Source of the DNA: Symsagittifera roscoffensis
Lineage: Eukaryota > Xenacoelomorpha > Acoela > Convolutidae
Assembly: GCF_963678635.1 (NCBI RefSeq)
Contig: NC_087062.1
Location: forward strand, 48,035,283-48,099,282
Direction of reading: 5' to 3'
DNA length: 64,000 nucleotides
Shown here: one piece after another, positions 30,962-43,996 of the stretch
How the letters are laid out: each line of letters starts with the position of its first letter
Position numbering within the stretch: position 1 is the stretch's first letter
Position numbers and translations under genes: made by a program
The notes under the pieces: generated by a model
Database searches by the model: none
Told to the model about the DNA's origin: nothing
What the model saw: only the letters and a program-made list of their open reading frames with translations

Positions 30962-32284
30962 ATGAGTGTGAATCAAAGTAGTCATTTTTGGTACGGAGCT
31001 TTTACAAATGCTTCTTTGGAGATTTTTGATAAAGTCACAGTTTTAGAAACAATAATTTCATCATACATACAAGAAGTATTTCCCAGTACTTCTCTAAATG
31101 AAAGCAGTATTGAGTTTGAATTTGAGACGGACCGTAATCTTTATTTGGATATGCGTGATACCCACCTCAGTTTAAAGCTTCAATTATTCAAAGGAAAATT
31201 GCTTGAAGCTTTTAAAAAAGAAAAAGCAGAACATAAAGCAAAATCGGAGGAAGATTCAGATGAGGAACCACAAACCTACTTAACTTATGTAAGCAATCTA
31301 CTACATTCTCTATTCTCCAATTGTGAAGTTTATTTTAATAATAAAATGCTTTACAACGCCAATGGATTATATCCTCATAAAGCACAAATATCGAACAAAT
31401 TCAACTCGTCAGCAGTGAGTAAAAAAGGAATACTTGCTTGTCACGGGTATAGTTTTGAAGAATATCCGGAAGCATTTGATATGTATCCTTTCATTGATAG
31501 AGCAAATGCTTTAAGATCAGGGATAACTTTTTCACTTTATAGCAGGCTAGCCATTGAATTGTTTACTTGTGAAAAATTATTACTACCAAAAACCGAAGTT
31601 CGAATTAAACTAATTCGAGCTGGACCCAATTTTTACATGCTGTCTGATAATCTAAGTGTTAGTCTGAAAATTGTTGATTGTTCACTGTTTACAAGAAGAA
31701 TTTTAGTAGCTGAACCTAATCATCAATATTTGCAATGGAATCTGGAAAGGGAACCTGCTCATTACAATTAAATGGAAACTATAGCAAGAACCTTTATCAT
31801 TCCATCTCGTCAAAACCAGTTTATACAGGAAAATGTTTTCAATAATGCCCCAATCAGAAGGATAGCTGTTGCAATGTATACAAATTCGGCTGTTGCGGGA
31901 TCTTTTCATGAAAACCCTTTCAATTATCATTAACTTCATTTGAGAGATCTTAGAATTATTCGGGGCGGCAGAGCAACTATTTCATTAGATACAACTTGTC
32001 CTTGTCGAACTTGTGTTACAACAATGAAAGCAATGCAGTTTAACGAAGATTTTCCAGCACTTCCTATGGAAGATTTTCAAAATCACTATATTCTAGTTTT
32101 CGACTTGACTTCACTACAGGATGCCACTGAACACTTGCATTATCCAGAACTTAGTGTAGAAAGCTTGAGATTAGAAATGTTTTTCCAATTTCCCTTGGAG
32201 CAAGTAACGGAAGTGATAGTCTTGGGAGAAAGTCTATCAAACATTCATATTGACAAACTCGGAACAGTCGCTAAAAATATGTAA
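30962..32284 (+). pseudogene. Major capsid protein, two in-frame stops (P2)
   Basis: Shares both P1 stops (31769-31771 and 31931-31933). The rest of the 441-codon frame is open, with few substitutions. Confidence 0.87.
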
Positions 32285-32625
32285 TTTTTTTGAGTTTTCA
32301 GGTTCCTATAAAAATAGGGTAACTTTTTGGGACTTTTTTTTGTTATTATCTCTGTATTAACTATATTGTTTTTCTGCAGAGCTAAAGCTCCAGAAAAAAT
32401 AGAGAAGGAATGTTGTTTAGTTGAAAACTCGAGACACTTCTTTAACCTAGACTGAAAAACAGTGTTCAATAAACTTTGCCCAATAGATAAAGCTTGTGTA
32501 TGGGACTTTGTTGATTCAATTCCTAAATGGGTTTAAGTCATTATTCTTTTTTCTTTTTTATCCTAAAGTACACTATCAAACTATCAATTTCTTTTTTAGC
32601 TTTAAATCAGCCTACAATTGCAAAG

Positions 32626-33024
32626 ATGGATAATTTTTCTCTTTTGCAAATTATTGAAAGAATTCCAGAGCTCAGGTTCAAGTACATGGGATCATACCCT
32701 TCTGACACAGTACCTCAACTAACAAAATACTCTTTTGCAATTATTAACTCAGCCCCAAGCAATGATAGAGGAGAACACTGGATTATGATTGCTCGACTGG
32801 ATAAAAGCTACTACTGTGCAGATTCTTTGGGAAGAAAGAGATCAACTTACCCTTTCTTATCAAAAAAATTCCGACGAATGGCTCCTCGAAAGCTACAAAA
32901 GATTGATAATTTGTTTGGGTTTTACGCAAATTATTAAGCATTTCTTCTTTTTAAATTCTTCCAGAAGAATTTGAACAGTGTTCATGATGTGCATGTTTTG
33001 AATTTTATCAGTAACTTTATGTAA
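32626..33024 (+). pseudogene. Cysteine protease, catalytic Cys lost and truncated (P2)
   Basis: Phe replaces the nucleophile (32914-32916). A private stop at 32935-32937 (TCA to TAA) removes the last helix. Confidence 0.8.
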
Positions 33025-34049
33025 AAGTAAATTTTTTATTTGTAAGTGTAAAATTTTGTATGTGTTTGAATGTAGTGAATGTTTGATTTTTTATGTAATT
33101 TAACTTTTTAAATTCCTTAATTTTTTTTAGGAAAAGCATTTTAGCAACTAACCTTTTGATGAAATACGGAGAATGATGATGTAATATGAATGTTGTAGTC
33201 CCCCAAATGAAGGAATTAACAATAGAGTAGATAAATTTACGAAAATTGTAACCAACTTCTAGTAAATTGAATAATTTTCTTAAAAGTTTACTTTGAGAAA
33301 GATGGAAAAATTATTATACAAAAACATCAGACCCCCCAAAAAATGAGATACTATGTTTTTCTCAATGTAAACTTTTACCGTGGCAGAGCAATTGATAAAT
33401 TGGGATGATAATTTTTTGGAAAATTTGGAAATTCCAAAGAATTTTTTAAGGATTAAAGACAAAGTGATGAAAGAGAACTGAAATGAATCGTAGCAAGAAA
33501 TATGACAGAATAAGTAAACCAGTTGAGGTAAAAAAAAGTGAGATAATTATGTGAAAAAAGATAAAATAACTCACAAAATCAATAAGTGTAAGATTAATAA
33601 TTGTGAAAAAGATTAAGTGGGATATAAAATAATCAACCGTGAGGAGCTCTCAAGATTCCCCTGATATCGCGTGGAGCGAAATAACTAACCTGTCAAAGAT
33701 AGTCCTCTCTTGACAATTTTCCCCAGATAACCTGAGGGAAAATAAATATCATGAAATAAGAATTTGAAAGATGCTTTCGAGAAAAAAAATTTTCTGTGAT
33801 ATTTTAGCTTATGATCCCATACTCCAAATCGAAACTTAATTTTGTCGAAACTTACCATCTGAAACTTACCATTCAAAAAAAAGTGTTTTTTCAAGATAAA
33901 AATGTATTTGCAAAGAAAACTTAAAAAAATTTTAAAAAATTTTCTGAAACTTACCCTCTGAAACTTACCATACCGAATTACTGTAACACAAGACAGCCCT
34001 TACATATCACAACACGTAGAAGTTGACTAAGAAACGCAAGTATTGGCAA
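33025..34049. other. Noncoding right-end region with subterminal repeats (P2)
   Basis: Counterpart of P1 17525-18549. No gene. CTGAAACTTACC motifs lie at about 33850-33970. Confidence 0.5.
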
Positions 34050-34396
34050 AATCGAGCTCAAAAAATCTCGGGTACCAAAATTTTTTGGAAAGTTACCATC
34101 TTATCATCTGAAACTTTACCGTCTTACCATCTGAAACCTACCATCGTAATACAATAGGAATCCCTTCCCAAATGAGTTCCTAATTACCTACAGTGAATTT
34201 CTTATACATAGGGAAATCTATACATGGGAAATTCGGGCGCCGAAAAAATTTTACCATCTGAAACTTACCTTCTGAAACCTCGTATCTTAATACATTGGGA
34301 AACCTATTCCCTATCTTAATACATTGGGAAATCTATAGCCTATGTTAATACATAGGGTTAAGACCGGATACTCTATATCCTATGTTAATACATGGG
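34050..34396 (-). repeat. Polinton right terminal repeat (P2)
   Basis: Near-identical to P1 18550-18896 and followed by LINE-A at GCGTTTAAC. Confidence 0.88.
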
Positions 34397-35311
34397 CGTT
34401 TAACATCGACTTCCCCGAATGGGAGGGACTTAATGACGAGAGGCTTGACGGAAGAAGTGGCTTCAAACCATAACTGGGTAGCGTCTGCGTTAAGCCACCT
34501 GTTCAAATTGGACTGAACATTGTTTTTTTTTCGTATCGCAGATGCTTAGACCCGCCGCGGGGAGGAGAACGCAAAACACACTGCTGAGGATAAACATCTC
34601 GATCCAGTTGTCGGTAACCGAAGGATTGTTCTTCAATTTTGCGTCAGTCGAAGAGACTACTCTGGCCCACAGGTTGCGACACCTGACAGGAACGTGCTTT
34701 CTAGTTGGGATCGAAAACTTCTCTATGTCTGTGACCGGAGCCATCGCACTTCGATTCCTGATGCTTGTGGGACTTGACCAACCCCGAAGCACAAACTCCT
34801 ACCTGCAACAGACAGACGGGGCACCCCATGCGGGGTTCAATAGCAGAATGAGAAGCCCAGTTTAAATCAAAAGAAGGAGAAGCACTGTTAAAATCAACAT
34901 TAGAAACATCATTAGAAACAACATTAGAAAGATTAGCATTGACAGAATTGGAGTTTGAAGGCAAACTGTAGCTTGGCGCTGAGTCTAAATTGAGAGCGTC
35001 TATGTTCTGGGTGAGTCTAGTGTGCGGGATGGCTGCTTGAACGTCTATCGTGAGGTCCCCCATGCCTTAAGTAAAGCTGCTATGAGACTGAACTGGAGCT
35101 CGCTCCACCAGCAAATCCGTTGGTAGCTGATTGTTCCGCCATAACACGCGCTTATCGTCTTGCACGCGAATGTGGCGAAGGGAAGACCATTATTGGTTGC
35201 AAAGCTTCCACTCGACCAGGATCTGCGGGTCGTTTGTGTCCAGTACCCGGGTCGCTGTTAATCCCGTAAACCAGGTGGAATTTTGCTCCACGGGTTGTTT
35301 GTGCCAGACAT
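34397..35311 (-). pseudogene. LINE-A 5' coding part (unit 2)
   Basis: Start ATG at 35311. It retains 18 nt near 35015 (TRLTQN) that are absent from unit 1. Zinc-finger-like cluster and basic domain as in unit 1. Confidence 0.75.
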
Positions 35312-35872
35312 CTAGAGACACCAAAACTGACTCAAAATACCGTGGACTTGGATGGGAGTGTCGACCAATGTTTATCACAATGTTTGGAGAGTGGAAACTT
35401 AACCAATCAGTAAATTTGTCAATTAGTTTTCACCAACCATGCCTCGCGGGCTCATCACTGAATTTATTTAATAAGTTTATCACTAAAATTAGGCTAAACG
35501 CAAATTAAAAAACATGTTTTAAAAACTTGTTATTCGCAACCCTGTAATTGGGAGCTCTCAGAGTACTCTCAAGCATTAAGAATCTTGTCTCCAAATGTGA
35601 CGGCTCAAATCTTTGTAGTTTTCGAGATATGACGTTTTTTGTAATTTTTCAGAAAACTTGGACGAAATCTTTTATTGAAAAACAACGTTGATCAATGTTG
35701 AATTAGGATTACTTTCGAGCTATCGCTCATCATCAGCATCTTCAAACAAAAAAAATATTGAGCTTGAAAAAAGTAACAAATTCAGTCAAATTAAGAGAAG
35801 AAAAAAAAACAAAAAAAAACACAAAAATCTATTCTGAGGCGGAAAGTATCCACACATACAGAACCAGTTACA
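35312..35872. other. LINE-A flank, 110-bp repeat and PLE end (unit 2)
   Basis: No gene. A CCCTGTAATTGGG repeat starts near 35536. A minus-strand hammerhead-like core lies at about 35711-35736. Confidence 0.55.
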
Positions 35873-36270
35873 TCATAGCTTGACGGTGAGGTGGAGCCTG
35901 CGATACTCTTCCTTGGTATTCAGAGAAGATTTGAGTTTTTCAATATAGAGAGCTTCCAGGGTCTCCAGCTTTATGATGATGATGCTTTATCCTGATGATG
36001 CACAAAATGTGCGAAAACGTTGAATTAAGATTTTAAATTTCTTATATCTCCAGCTTTACCTTGTCACTACTTCGGTCAAGGATGGACGCTTCGTAAGCCT
36101 GCATCCCGCAACAATCCTGAAAATGTCTGGCAACTGGAGCGGAAGACATCAAATGCTCAGAAAGTTGTGTTTTGAAGTGTCCAGCCGTCTGGCCGACATA
36201 GCGGGCTTGACAACCCGAACACTCAACTTGACAAACAACACGACTCTTCTCAAAGTTTCAAATTCTCAAC
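35873..36270 (-). pseudogene. PLE GIY-YIG endonuclease fragment (unit 2)
   Basis: Same CxxC-YVGQT...EHL pattern, interrupted by the 73-bp insertion whose hammerhead-like core is at 35991-36018. Confidence 0.78.
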
Positions 36271-36907
36271 CATGTAGGTGGGTGAGGGCTATCAGAGTAC
36301 TCACAGGGGTTGCCAACCTTGCCTCCAATTATGACTGCTCAAATCCTTGTAGTTTCCGAGATATGACGTTTTTGGTGTTTTTTTTTTCAAATAAACTTGA
36401 AGTAAATTTTTTTCAAAATTTCAATAAACCTGAATTATTATTTTTCTTCAAAAATTGATTTTCTCTACCCTGTAGTTGGGTGCAGTCAGGGTAATCTGAG
36501 GGATTGCGAATATTCTTGCCTCCAAATATGAGTACTCGAATATTTGCAGTTTTCGATTTAGGATGTTTTTGGGATTTGACAGAAAATTGGAGTTAGAAAA
36601 AAGTTTATAAAATTTGAAATTACCACAACCCTGTAATTGGGTGCCGTCAGAGCGCACTAAAAACCTGCAGATCTGCTTCCAATGTATGTGGTTTTTTTCA
36701 TGAAATGTCAAAAATTCGAAGCACCGGAGGTTCGTTGCACGCTAGTACATACTAAGTCGTAAGCGTTGGTTAACAGAAAATTTGAAAAAATTTGACGCCT
36801 TTCTCCTTTATATAAACTACCGATATTTTAGAATAGTGATGATACTTTTTGCAACTGTAGTCAGTCGTCCAATTCGACTGTTTTATTCCAGAAGTTATGT
36901 CTATTCC
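36271..36907. repeat. Diverged 110-bp repeats and spacer (unit 2)
   Basis: Three CCCTGTAGTTGGG-type copies start near 36266, 36463 and 36624; the rest is featureless. Confidence 0.65.
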
Positions 36908-37337
36908 TCCTATGAACCCAGACGACAAAGGCACTTGGCAACAAAACTACGCAAGATCTCACCAACTGCTATGGGTCTTATGCCACCATCTTTTTTCTTC
37001 GGCGCAAGAAGACTGGCTCCGCATAAGTAGGGAGCAATGGAGGTAGGAGTCTCACCACGAGCAAGAAGATTGACAACGTCGAGAACGGCAGAGATGGCCT
37101 GATCGCCGTAAGCGGATCAAGGGCAAAGAAAAGCATTAGACAAGTGTGTGGCATAAAATTTGGAGATACCTGCTGCAGAGTCTTTTGGAAAACTCTTAAC
37201 ACAATTGATCAGTGTTTCTCGGGAAATGCTGTACGGGATAAGATCTAGAGGAGACTCGGGAGACAGCACGGCAGTGACTGCAAGAGGATGTTTTTCTTGC
37301 AGGACCGATAAAGCCGCGTCATCAAAGCACAAACTCT
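36908..37337 (-). pseudogene. LINE-A reverse transcriptase fingers fragment (unit 2)
   Basis: Same fragment and same terminal junction as unit 1, with one stop between the two conserved blocks. Confidence 0.78.
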
Positions 37338-38473
37338 TGAAAATGTCTGTCAAAAAACTTTTGAGCTTCCTCGAGTTACTTTACAAGAAAAAGGAAAAAA
37401 ATTCCATTTGATTTTCTTATTGATGAAATAGATGTTGACTCTTACTTTTTTCATAATTTTTTGGACGTTTTTTTTTGTACAAAATAGATTAATCCAACTA
37501 AGTACAGGTCTCTTCAGAGAAACTTACACAATCAAAGAGTTTACTTTTGATCCACATATTGCGCATCAAAGTTTCGGCTGAATTAAACCTCACAAGGAAA
37601 AAAATTTTGTTTATTCTCGAAATCTTGAATTTAATCAAAAAATCGTACGATAATATATCAAAGACTTTTTTTATTCCCTTTCCAATACCCAAATTTGTAA
37701 AAAACTCCCCAGCAAAGTTCTTTATCTCTTCATTTCTTTAAAGATTTTCAAAGTTCAAAATCTTGCTTGATTCGGTTTGGAATTAGATTTGCAGAGATTT
37801 GCTTTGAAAAATTCATCAACTTTGAGTTATTCTCCCAAATTTACATAAAAATTAAAGAACTTGATTATCTACTCATAAATCAGCTATTTTCCATTGATTA
37901 CATACAAAAAATTCAACTAATTTGATGAAAAAAATTGCAGAGATGTTGCTTTTATTAATTTTCTTTCTTTTTGTTACTTATATTTCTTAGTTTTACATCA
38001 AACAACTTTTGTTCCTTTAATTTTGCCATTGCGTTTGTGTATATTCTTACTTTTTTGGAAGGTATAAGTTCTTAAAAGCGTCTTCTGATTGGATAACTAG
38101 AACAAAAAAGAACATTTTTGTGATTGGAAACGACAATACCCAAAATGGAGCTTTGTTTCCGATTGGACACGACTTTTATCAAAGAACGCCATAAAAAGAA
38201 GCTGAAATCTGATTGGACACGACTACAACCCAAATAACGAAAATCAATTCTGATTGGTCAAACCCACACATTCGAGTTGAAGGTATCCCTAACTCTTAAC
38301 CAAAAATCATTTTATTTTCAACTTAACTACCGTCAACTACGTCCTCTCTCAGCTCTAAATACCTTAATTTCAACTTACTTCCGTCAGCTATCCCTCTCTC
38401 AGCTTTTTCTTGTTTTTACTCTTTTACTAATTTATTGCTCAAAATAATCTTCTCAGTGCATAACAGCAATCTA

Positions 38474-38582
38474 ATGTACTCTGTAGGTTTTTCGCCTGAT
38501 CTAGTACAAATTCAAGTGCGAGAAACAGTCTCTGGAGTTTTTCTGGCACGAAAGGATATCCCAATCCAATTAACCAACTTCT
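38474..38582 (+). pseudogene. 5' stub of the 154-aa unknown gene (P3)
   Basis: The first 32 codons from ATG 38474 match the P1 gene (one change, Gly for Asp at codon 5) and then run into right-end sequence at the deletion point. Confidence 0.7.
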
Positions 38583-39371
38583 AGTAAATTGAATAATTTT
38601 CTTAAAAGTTTACTTTGAGAAAGATGGAAAAATTATTATACAAAAACATCAGACCCCCAAAAAAATGAGATACTATGTTTTTCTCAATGTAAACTTTTAC
38701 CGTGGCAGAGCAATTGATAAATTGGGATGATAATTTTTTGGAAAATTTGGAAATTCCAAAGAATTTTTTAAGGATTAAAGACAAAGTGATGAAAGAGAAC
38801 TGAATTGAATCGTAGCAAGAAATATGACAGAATAAGTAAACCAGTTGAGGTAAAAAAAAAGTGAGATAATTATGTGAAAAAAGATAAAATAACTCACAAA
38901 ATCAATAAGTGTAAGATTAATAATTGTGAAAAAGATTAAGTGGGATATAAAATAATCAACCGTGAGGAGCTCTCAAGATTCCCCTGATATTGCGTGGAGC
39001 GAAATAACTAACCTGTCAAAGATAGTCCTCTCTTGACAATTTTCCCCAGATAACCTGAGGGAAAATAAATATCATGAAATAAGAATTTGAAAGATGCTTT
39101 CGAGAAAAAAAATTTTCTGTGATATTTTAGCTTATGATCCCATACTCCAAATCGAAACTTAATTTTGTCGAAACTTACCATCTGAAACTTACCATTCAAA
39201 AAAAAGTGTTTTTTCAAGATAAAAATGTATTTGCAAAGAAAACTTAAAAAAATTTTAAAAAATTTTCTGAAAGTTACCCTCTGAAACTTACCATACCGAA
39301 TTACTGTAACACAAGACAGCCCTTACATATCACAAACCGTAGAAGTTGACTAAGAAACGCAAGTATTGGCA
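38583..39371. other. Noncoding Polinton right-end region (P3)
   Basis: No gene; same AT-rich sequence and CTGAAACTTACC motifs as P1 17750-18549. Confidence 0.5.
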
Positions 39372-39718
39372 AAATCGAGCTCAAAAAATCTCGGGTACCA
39401 AAATTTTTTGGAAAGTTACCATCTTATCATCTGAAACTTTACCGTCTTACCATCTGAAACCTACCATCGTAATACAATAGGAATCCCTTCCCTAATGAGT
39501 TCCTAATTACCTACAGTGAATTTCTTATACATAGGGAAATCTATACATGGGAAATTCGGGCGCCGAAAAAATTTTACCATCTGAAATTTACCATCTGAAA
39601 CCTCGTATCTTAATACATTGGGAAACCTATTCCCTATCTTAATACATTGGGAAATCTATAGCCTATGTTAATACATAGGGTTAAGACCGGATACTCTATA
39701 TCCTATGTTAATACATGG
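39372..39718 (-). repeat. Polinton right terminal repeat (P3)
   Basis: Same terminal repeat. The junction reads GGGAGTTTAAC instead of GGGCGTTTAAC. Confidence 0.87.
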
Positions 39719-40542
39719 GAGTTTAACATCGACTTCCCCGAATGGGAGGGACTTAATGACGAGATGCTTGACGGAAGAAGTGGCTTCAAACCATAACTGG
39801 GTAGCGTCTGCGTTAAGCCACCTGTTCAAAATGGACTGAACATTGTTTTTTTTTTCGTATCGCAGATGCTTAGACCCGCCGCGGGGAGGAGAACGCAAAA
39901 CACACTGCTGAGGATAAACATCTCGATCCAGTTGTCGGTAACCGAAGGATTGTTCTTCAATTTTGCGTAAGTCGAAGAGACTACTCTGGCCCACAGGTTG
40001 CGACACCTGACAGGAACGTGCTTTCTAGTTGGGATCGAAAACTTCTCTATGTCTGTGACCGGAGCCATCGCACTTCGATTCCTGATCCTTGTGGGACTTG
40101 ACCAACCCCGAAGCACAAACTCCTACCTGCAACAGACAGACGGGGCACCCCATGCGGGGTTCAATAGCAGAATGAGAAGCCCAGTTTAAATCAAAAGAAG
40201 GAGAAGCACTGTTAAAATCAACATTAGAAACATCATTAGAAACAACATTAGAAAGATTAGCATTGACAGAATTGGAGTTTGAAGGCAAACTGTAGCTTGG
40301 CGCTGAGTCTAAATTGAGAGCGTCTATGTTCTGGGTGAGTCTAGTGTGCGGGATGGCTGCTTGAACGTCTATCGTGAGGTCCCCCATGCCTTAAGTAAAG
40401 CTGCTATGAGACTGAACTGGAGCTCGCTCCACCAGCAAATCCGTTGGTAGCTGATTGTTCCGCCATAACACGCGCTTATCGTCTTGCACGCGAACGTGGC
40501 GAAGGGAAGACCATTATTGGTTGCAAAGCTTCCACTCGACCA
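39719..40542 (-). pseudogene. LINE-A 5' part, truncated at its start (unit 3)
   Basis: Colinear with unit 1 up to the sequence CACTCGACC, then joined to PLE tail sequence, so the first codons and leader are lost. Confidence 0.72.
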
Positions 40543-40894
40543 TGAAAAATTGGACGAAATCTTTTATTGAAAAACAACGTTGATCAATATTGAATTAGGA
40601 TTAGTTTCGAGCTATCGCTCATAATCAGCATCTTCAAACCCAAAAATTTTGAGCTTGAAAAAAGCACCAAATCCAGTCAAAAGAAGAAACGAAAAAACAA
40701 ACATAACAAACACAAAAAAATCTATTCTGAGGCGGAAAGTATCCACACATACAGAACAAGTTACATCATAGCTTGACGGTGAGGTGGAGCCTGCGATACT
40801 CTTCCTTGGTATTCAGAGAAGATTTGAGTTTTTCAATTTGGAGAGCTTCCAGGATCTCCAGCTTTATGATGATGATGCTTTATCCTGATGATGC
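40543..40894 (-). pseudogene. PLE fragment, later 3-kb-monomer subtype (unit 3)
   Basis: The sequence matches the PLE version at 57715 and 60715 better than that in units 1 and 2 (for example ATAATCAGC in the hammerhead-like core). This shows exchange with the simple 3-kb monomers. It stops inside the 73-bp insertion. Confidence 0.68.
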
Positions 40895-41540
40895 ACTTTT
40901 TTCATAATTTTTTGGACGTTTTTTTTTGTACAAAATAGATTAATCCAACTAAGTAAAGGTCTCTTCAGAGAAACTTACACAATCAAAGAGTTTACTTTTG
41001 ATCCACATATTGCGTATCAAAGTTTCGGCTGAATTAAACCGCACAAGGAAAAAATTTTTGTTTATTCTCGAAAATTTGAATCAAAAAGTCGTACGATAAT
41101 ATATCAAAGACTTTTTTTATTCCCTATCCAATACCCAAATTTGTAAAAACTCCCCAGCAAAGTTCTTTATTTCTTCATTTCTTTAAAGATTTTCAAAGTT
41201 CATAATCTTGCTTGATTCGGTTTGGAATTAGATTTGCAGAGATTTGCTTTGAAAAATTCATCAACTTTGAGTTATTCTCCCAAATTTACATAAAAATTAA
41301 AGAACTTGATTATCTACTCAAAAATCAGCTATTTTCCATTGATAACATACAAAAAATTCAACTAATTTGATGAAAAAAATTGCAGAGATGTTGCTTTTAT
41401 TAATTTTCTTTCTTTTTGTTACTTATATCAGCAATATTTCTTAGTTTTACATCAAACAACTTTTGTTCCTTTAATTTTGCCATTGCGTTTGTGTATATTC
41501 TTACTTTTTTGGAAGGTATAAGTTCTTAAAAGCGTCTTCT
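40895..41540. other. AT-rich noncoding leader of P4
   Basis: No gene. Contains a small private insertion near 41430. Confidence 0.55.
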
Positions 41541-41716
41541 GATTGGATAAGACAACTAGAACAAAAATGAACATTTTTGTGATTGGAAACGACAATACCC
41601 AAAATGGAGCTTTGTTTCCGATTGGACACGACTTTTATCAAAGAACACCATAAAAAGAAGCTGAAATCTGATTGGACACGACTACAACCCAAATAACGAA
41701 AATCAATTCTGATTGG
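41541..41716 (+). promoter_or_regulatory. GATTGG box cluster (P4)
   Basis: Boxes at 41541, 41581, 41620, 41670 and 41711; spacing conserved. Confidence 0.6.
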
Positions 41717-41932
41717 TCAAACCCACACATTCGAGTTGAAGGTACCCCTAACTCTTAACCAAAAATCATTTTATTTTCAACTTAACTACCGTCAACTACC
41801 TCCTCTCTCAGCTCTAAATACCTTAATTTCAACTTACTTCCGTCAGCTATCCCTCTCTCAGCTTTTTCTTGTTTTTACTCTTTTACTAATTTATTGCTCA
41901 AAATAATCTTCTCAGTGCATTACAGCAATCTA

Positions 41933-42390
41933 ATGTACTCTGTAGATTTTTCGCCTGATCAAATTCAAGTGCGAGAAACAGTCTCTGGAGTTTTTCTGGC
42001 ACAAAAGGATATCCCAATCCAAGTTTGGCTAATGGTGGAAGTGATGCAAAGGTATTTCAACGAACAGCATATGATGCAAGTTCCCATCACAGAGAACCAA
42101 CTTGGAACAATGCAAATGATGGAGAAGTTTCTGATCATGTGGGAATGAACTACCCCGAGATTCCTGACTCAAGATTTGTAGCTCAACCAGTCGAGGTTTT
42201 CCTCTTTCCGTGGGAGGCAGCAGGATCAGCCGAAAACCCCATCACTATAGATGAAGATGAGGGTTTCTCAGAAACAATGACGCCTCAAAACACTCCTCCA
42301 CAACAACCACCAGCAATGGAACCTCGTCTAGCTCTGCGTTCTATAGAAAACCTCCAGAACTCTTCTGCTGGTCGACAGCTCTTTGATTAA
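41933..42390 (+). pseudogene. Unknown 154-aa protein gene, frameshifted (P4)
   Basis: A 6-nt deletion near 41960 removes two codons and a single-base deletion near 42125 shifts the frame after about 64 codons. The remaining tail is open in the other frame. Confidence 0.65.
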
Positions 42391-42654
42391 ATGTTTTTGT
42401 AAATAAATGTTGTTTGGTATTATTTTTATTTTCTTGTAATTAATTAATTTCTTCAATTTCGTTTTAATTATGAGAATAGATGAGAGGTTCAGGGTAAACC
42501 ATTGAAAAACAAGTAAAACCTAATTTAGTGCTCCGAACTTGCACATATGTAAAAAAAAACTCGAATAATTTTAACACAAAACACTAGAAAAATTGAAAAA
42601 TTGTACACAAGTTAAAAATTACCTTCTGGTTTTTGCATCTTGTCAAAAAAACTC

Positions 42655-43165
42655 AAATACTTTTCGCACTTTGTAGAAAAAATTGAAACACTTTTCGCAT
42701 TTTGTCGAAAAAGTGAAACACTTTTCGCATTTGTAGGAAAAAAGTGAAACAGTTTTTGCATCATGTTAAAAAAAGTTGAAACATTTTTCGCATTTTATCG
42801 AAAAAAGTAAAACAATTTTCGCATTTTGTCGAAAAAAAAGAAACACTTTTCGCATCTTGTCAAAAAAAAATGAAACTCTTTTCACATTTTATCGAAAAAA
42901 GTAAAACATTTTTTGCTTTTTATCGAAAAAAGTAAAACACTTTTTGCATTTTGTCGAAAAAAGTGAAACACTTTTCACATTTGTAGGAAAAAAATAAAAC
43001 ACTTCTCGCATCTTGTTAAAAAAAGTGAAACAATTTTTGCGCCTTGTCAAATAAATTGAAACACTTTTCGCATTTTGTCAAAAAAAATTGATACACTTTT
43101 CGCATTTTGTCAAAAAAATTGAAACATTTTTTACAATTTTCTTAAAAAATCGAAACCTTTTTAGC
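42655..43165. repeat. 31-bp minisatellite (P4)
   Basis: About 17 units. Individual units carry private substitutions, but the CGCATTTTGTCG and A-tract core and the period persist. Confidence 0.9.
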
Positions 43166-43303
43166 AACTTCTTAAAAATCAAAAGAAATATTACATCTTT
43201 CTTGCATGTTTGAAAAAATTTTTGCAGAATTTTTGACAACGGTGAGTTTTTTTGTCAGTTTTTTGGCATTTTCGTAAACATATGAGAGAAAATAGATGGA
43301 TTA

Positions 43304-43881
43304 TCAAAAGATTTTTATTGAAAAATTCACATGATCACTATTTACAAATCGATAACCATCAATAAAACAGTCAACTATTTTTAACAAATCATGTTCATAT
43401 TTTGAGTTTGGTACTTTACGAACTCTTTCTAGAAAAGCTGAACCAATAGTTTGTGTGGAAGCTAGTTTCTGGTTAGAACATAAAAAGTGACGTTTGAATT
43501 TTTTGCGTAACCGTCTTTTCTTTGCAACACTTGGCATTTTTTCTGCTCCTTTCCATTTCAAGTTGTGATGAAAACTTCGCCAGTTGATGAAATAACATTC
43601 AAATAAAATCTGTATTTGTACAGAGTGTAAAGGCAATCGATAATTTGGTATGTGAAATGAAAATTACCCAATCGTTGTAAAGTTTTATCGAAAGATGAAC
43701 CAGTCAGAATTATGTGGAACTTACAATTTTCCAAAGAACAGTAAGATTTGTGGGTAGAGACACAAAAATAATTAGTTACTATATATTTTTCGTACAAATC
43801 ACTGGAAACGGAAATAAATAGCGATTTTTGACGATAATCTGAATAAAAGCTGGGAAAAGCTTGACACATAGCTGCAGCCAT
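43304..43881 (-). pseudogene. Unknown 199-aa gene, 22-nt deletion (P4)
   Basis: A deletion at about 43571 between GATGA and GATTGA direct repeats breaks the frame in mid-gene. Both halves otherwise match P1 and P2. Confidence 0.62.
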
Positions 43882-43996
43882 CTGGAACAATGATTTTTGC
43901 TGAGAATTGTGGATTTATATAGGAGCACTAACACCTACACAATTCCATATTTGGAAGTTTCACTCAAAAAATCCAATTATAGTTCTATTTCCTTTT

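Larger units (their letters stand above)
21820..34396 (+). mobile_element. Truncated Polinton copy P2 (no polB, no left terminal repeat)
   Basis: This is colinear with P1 from about 6250 to 18896, with only scattered differences. It begins at the duplication junction and ends at a right terminal repeat followed by LINE-A. Confidence 0.92.
21820..37337. repeat. 15.5-kb tandem unit 2
   Basis: Second full unit, bounded on both sides by the same LINE-A/Polinton junction (AAACTCT then TTGAAAA). Confidence 0.92.
37338..39718 (+). mobile_element. Internally deleted Polinton copy P3
   Basis: 37338-38569 matches P1 from about 6250 to 7490. At about 38570 it jumps to sequence matching P1 from about 17750 and continues to the right terminal repeat. 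About 10.3 kb, including the whole structural module, is missing. The GATTGG cluster is kept (first box 38087). Confidence 0.88.
37338..40894. repeat. Tandem unit 3, deleted
   Basis: Contains P3, LINE-A up to about 40542 and a truncated PLE fragment. It ends at 40894, where PLE sequence (GATGATGCAC) joins Polinton sequence matching P1 6357. Confidence 0.85.
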
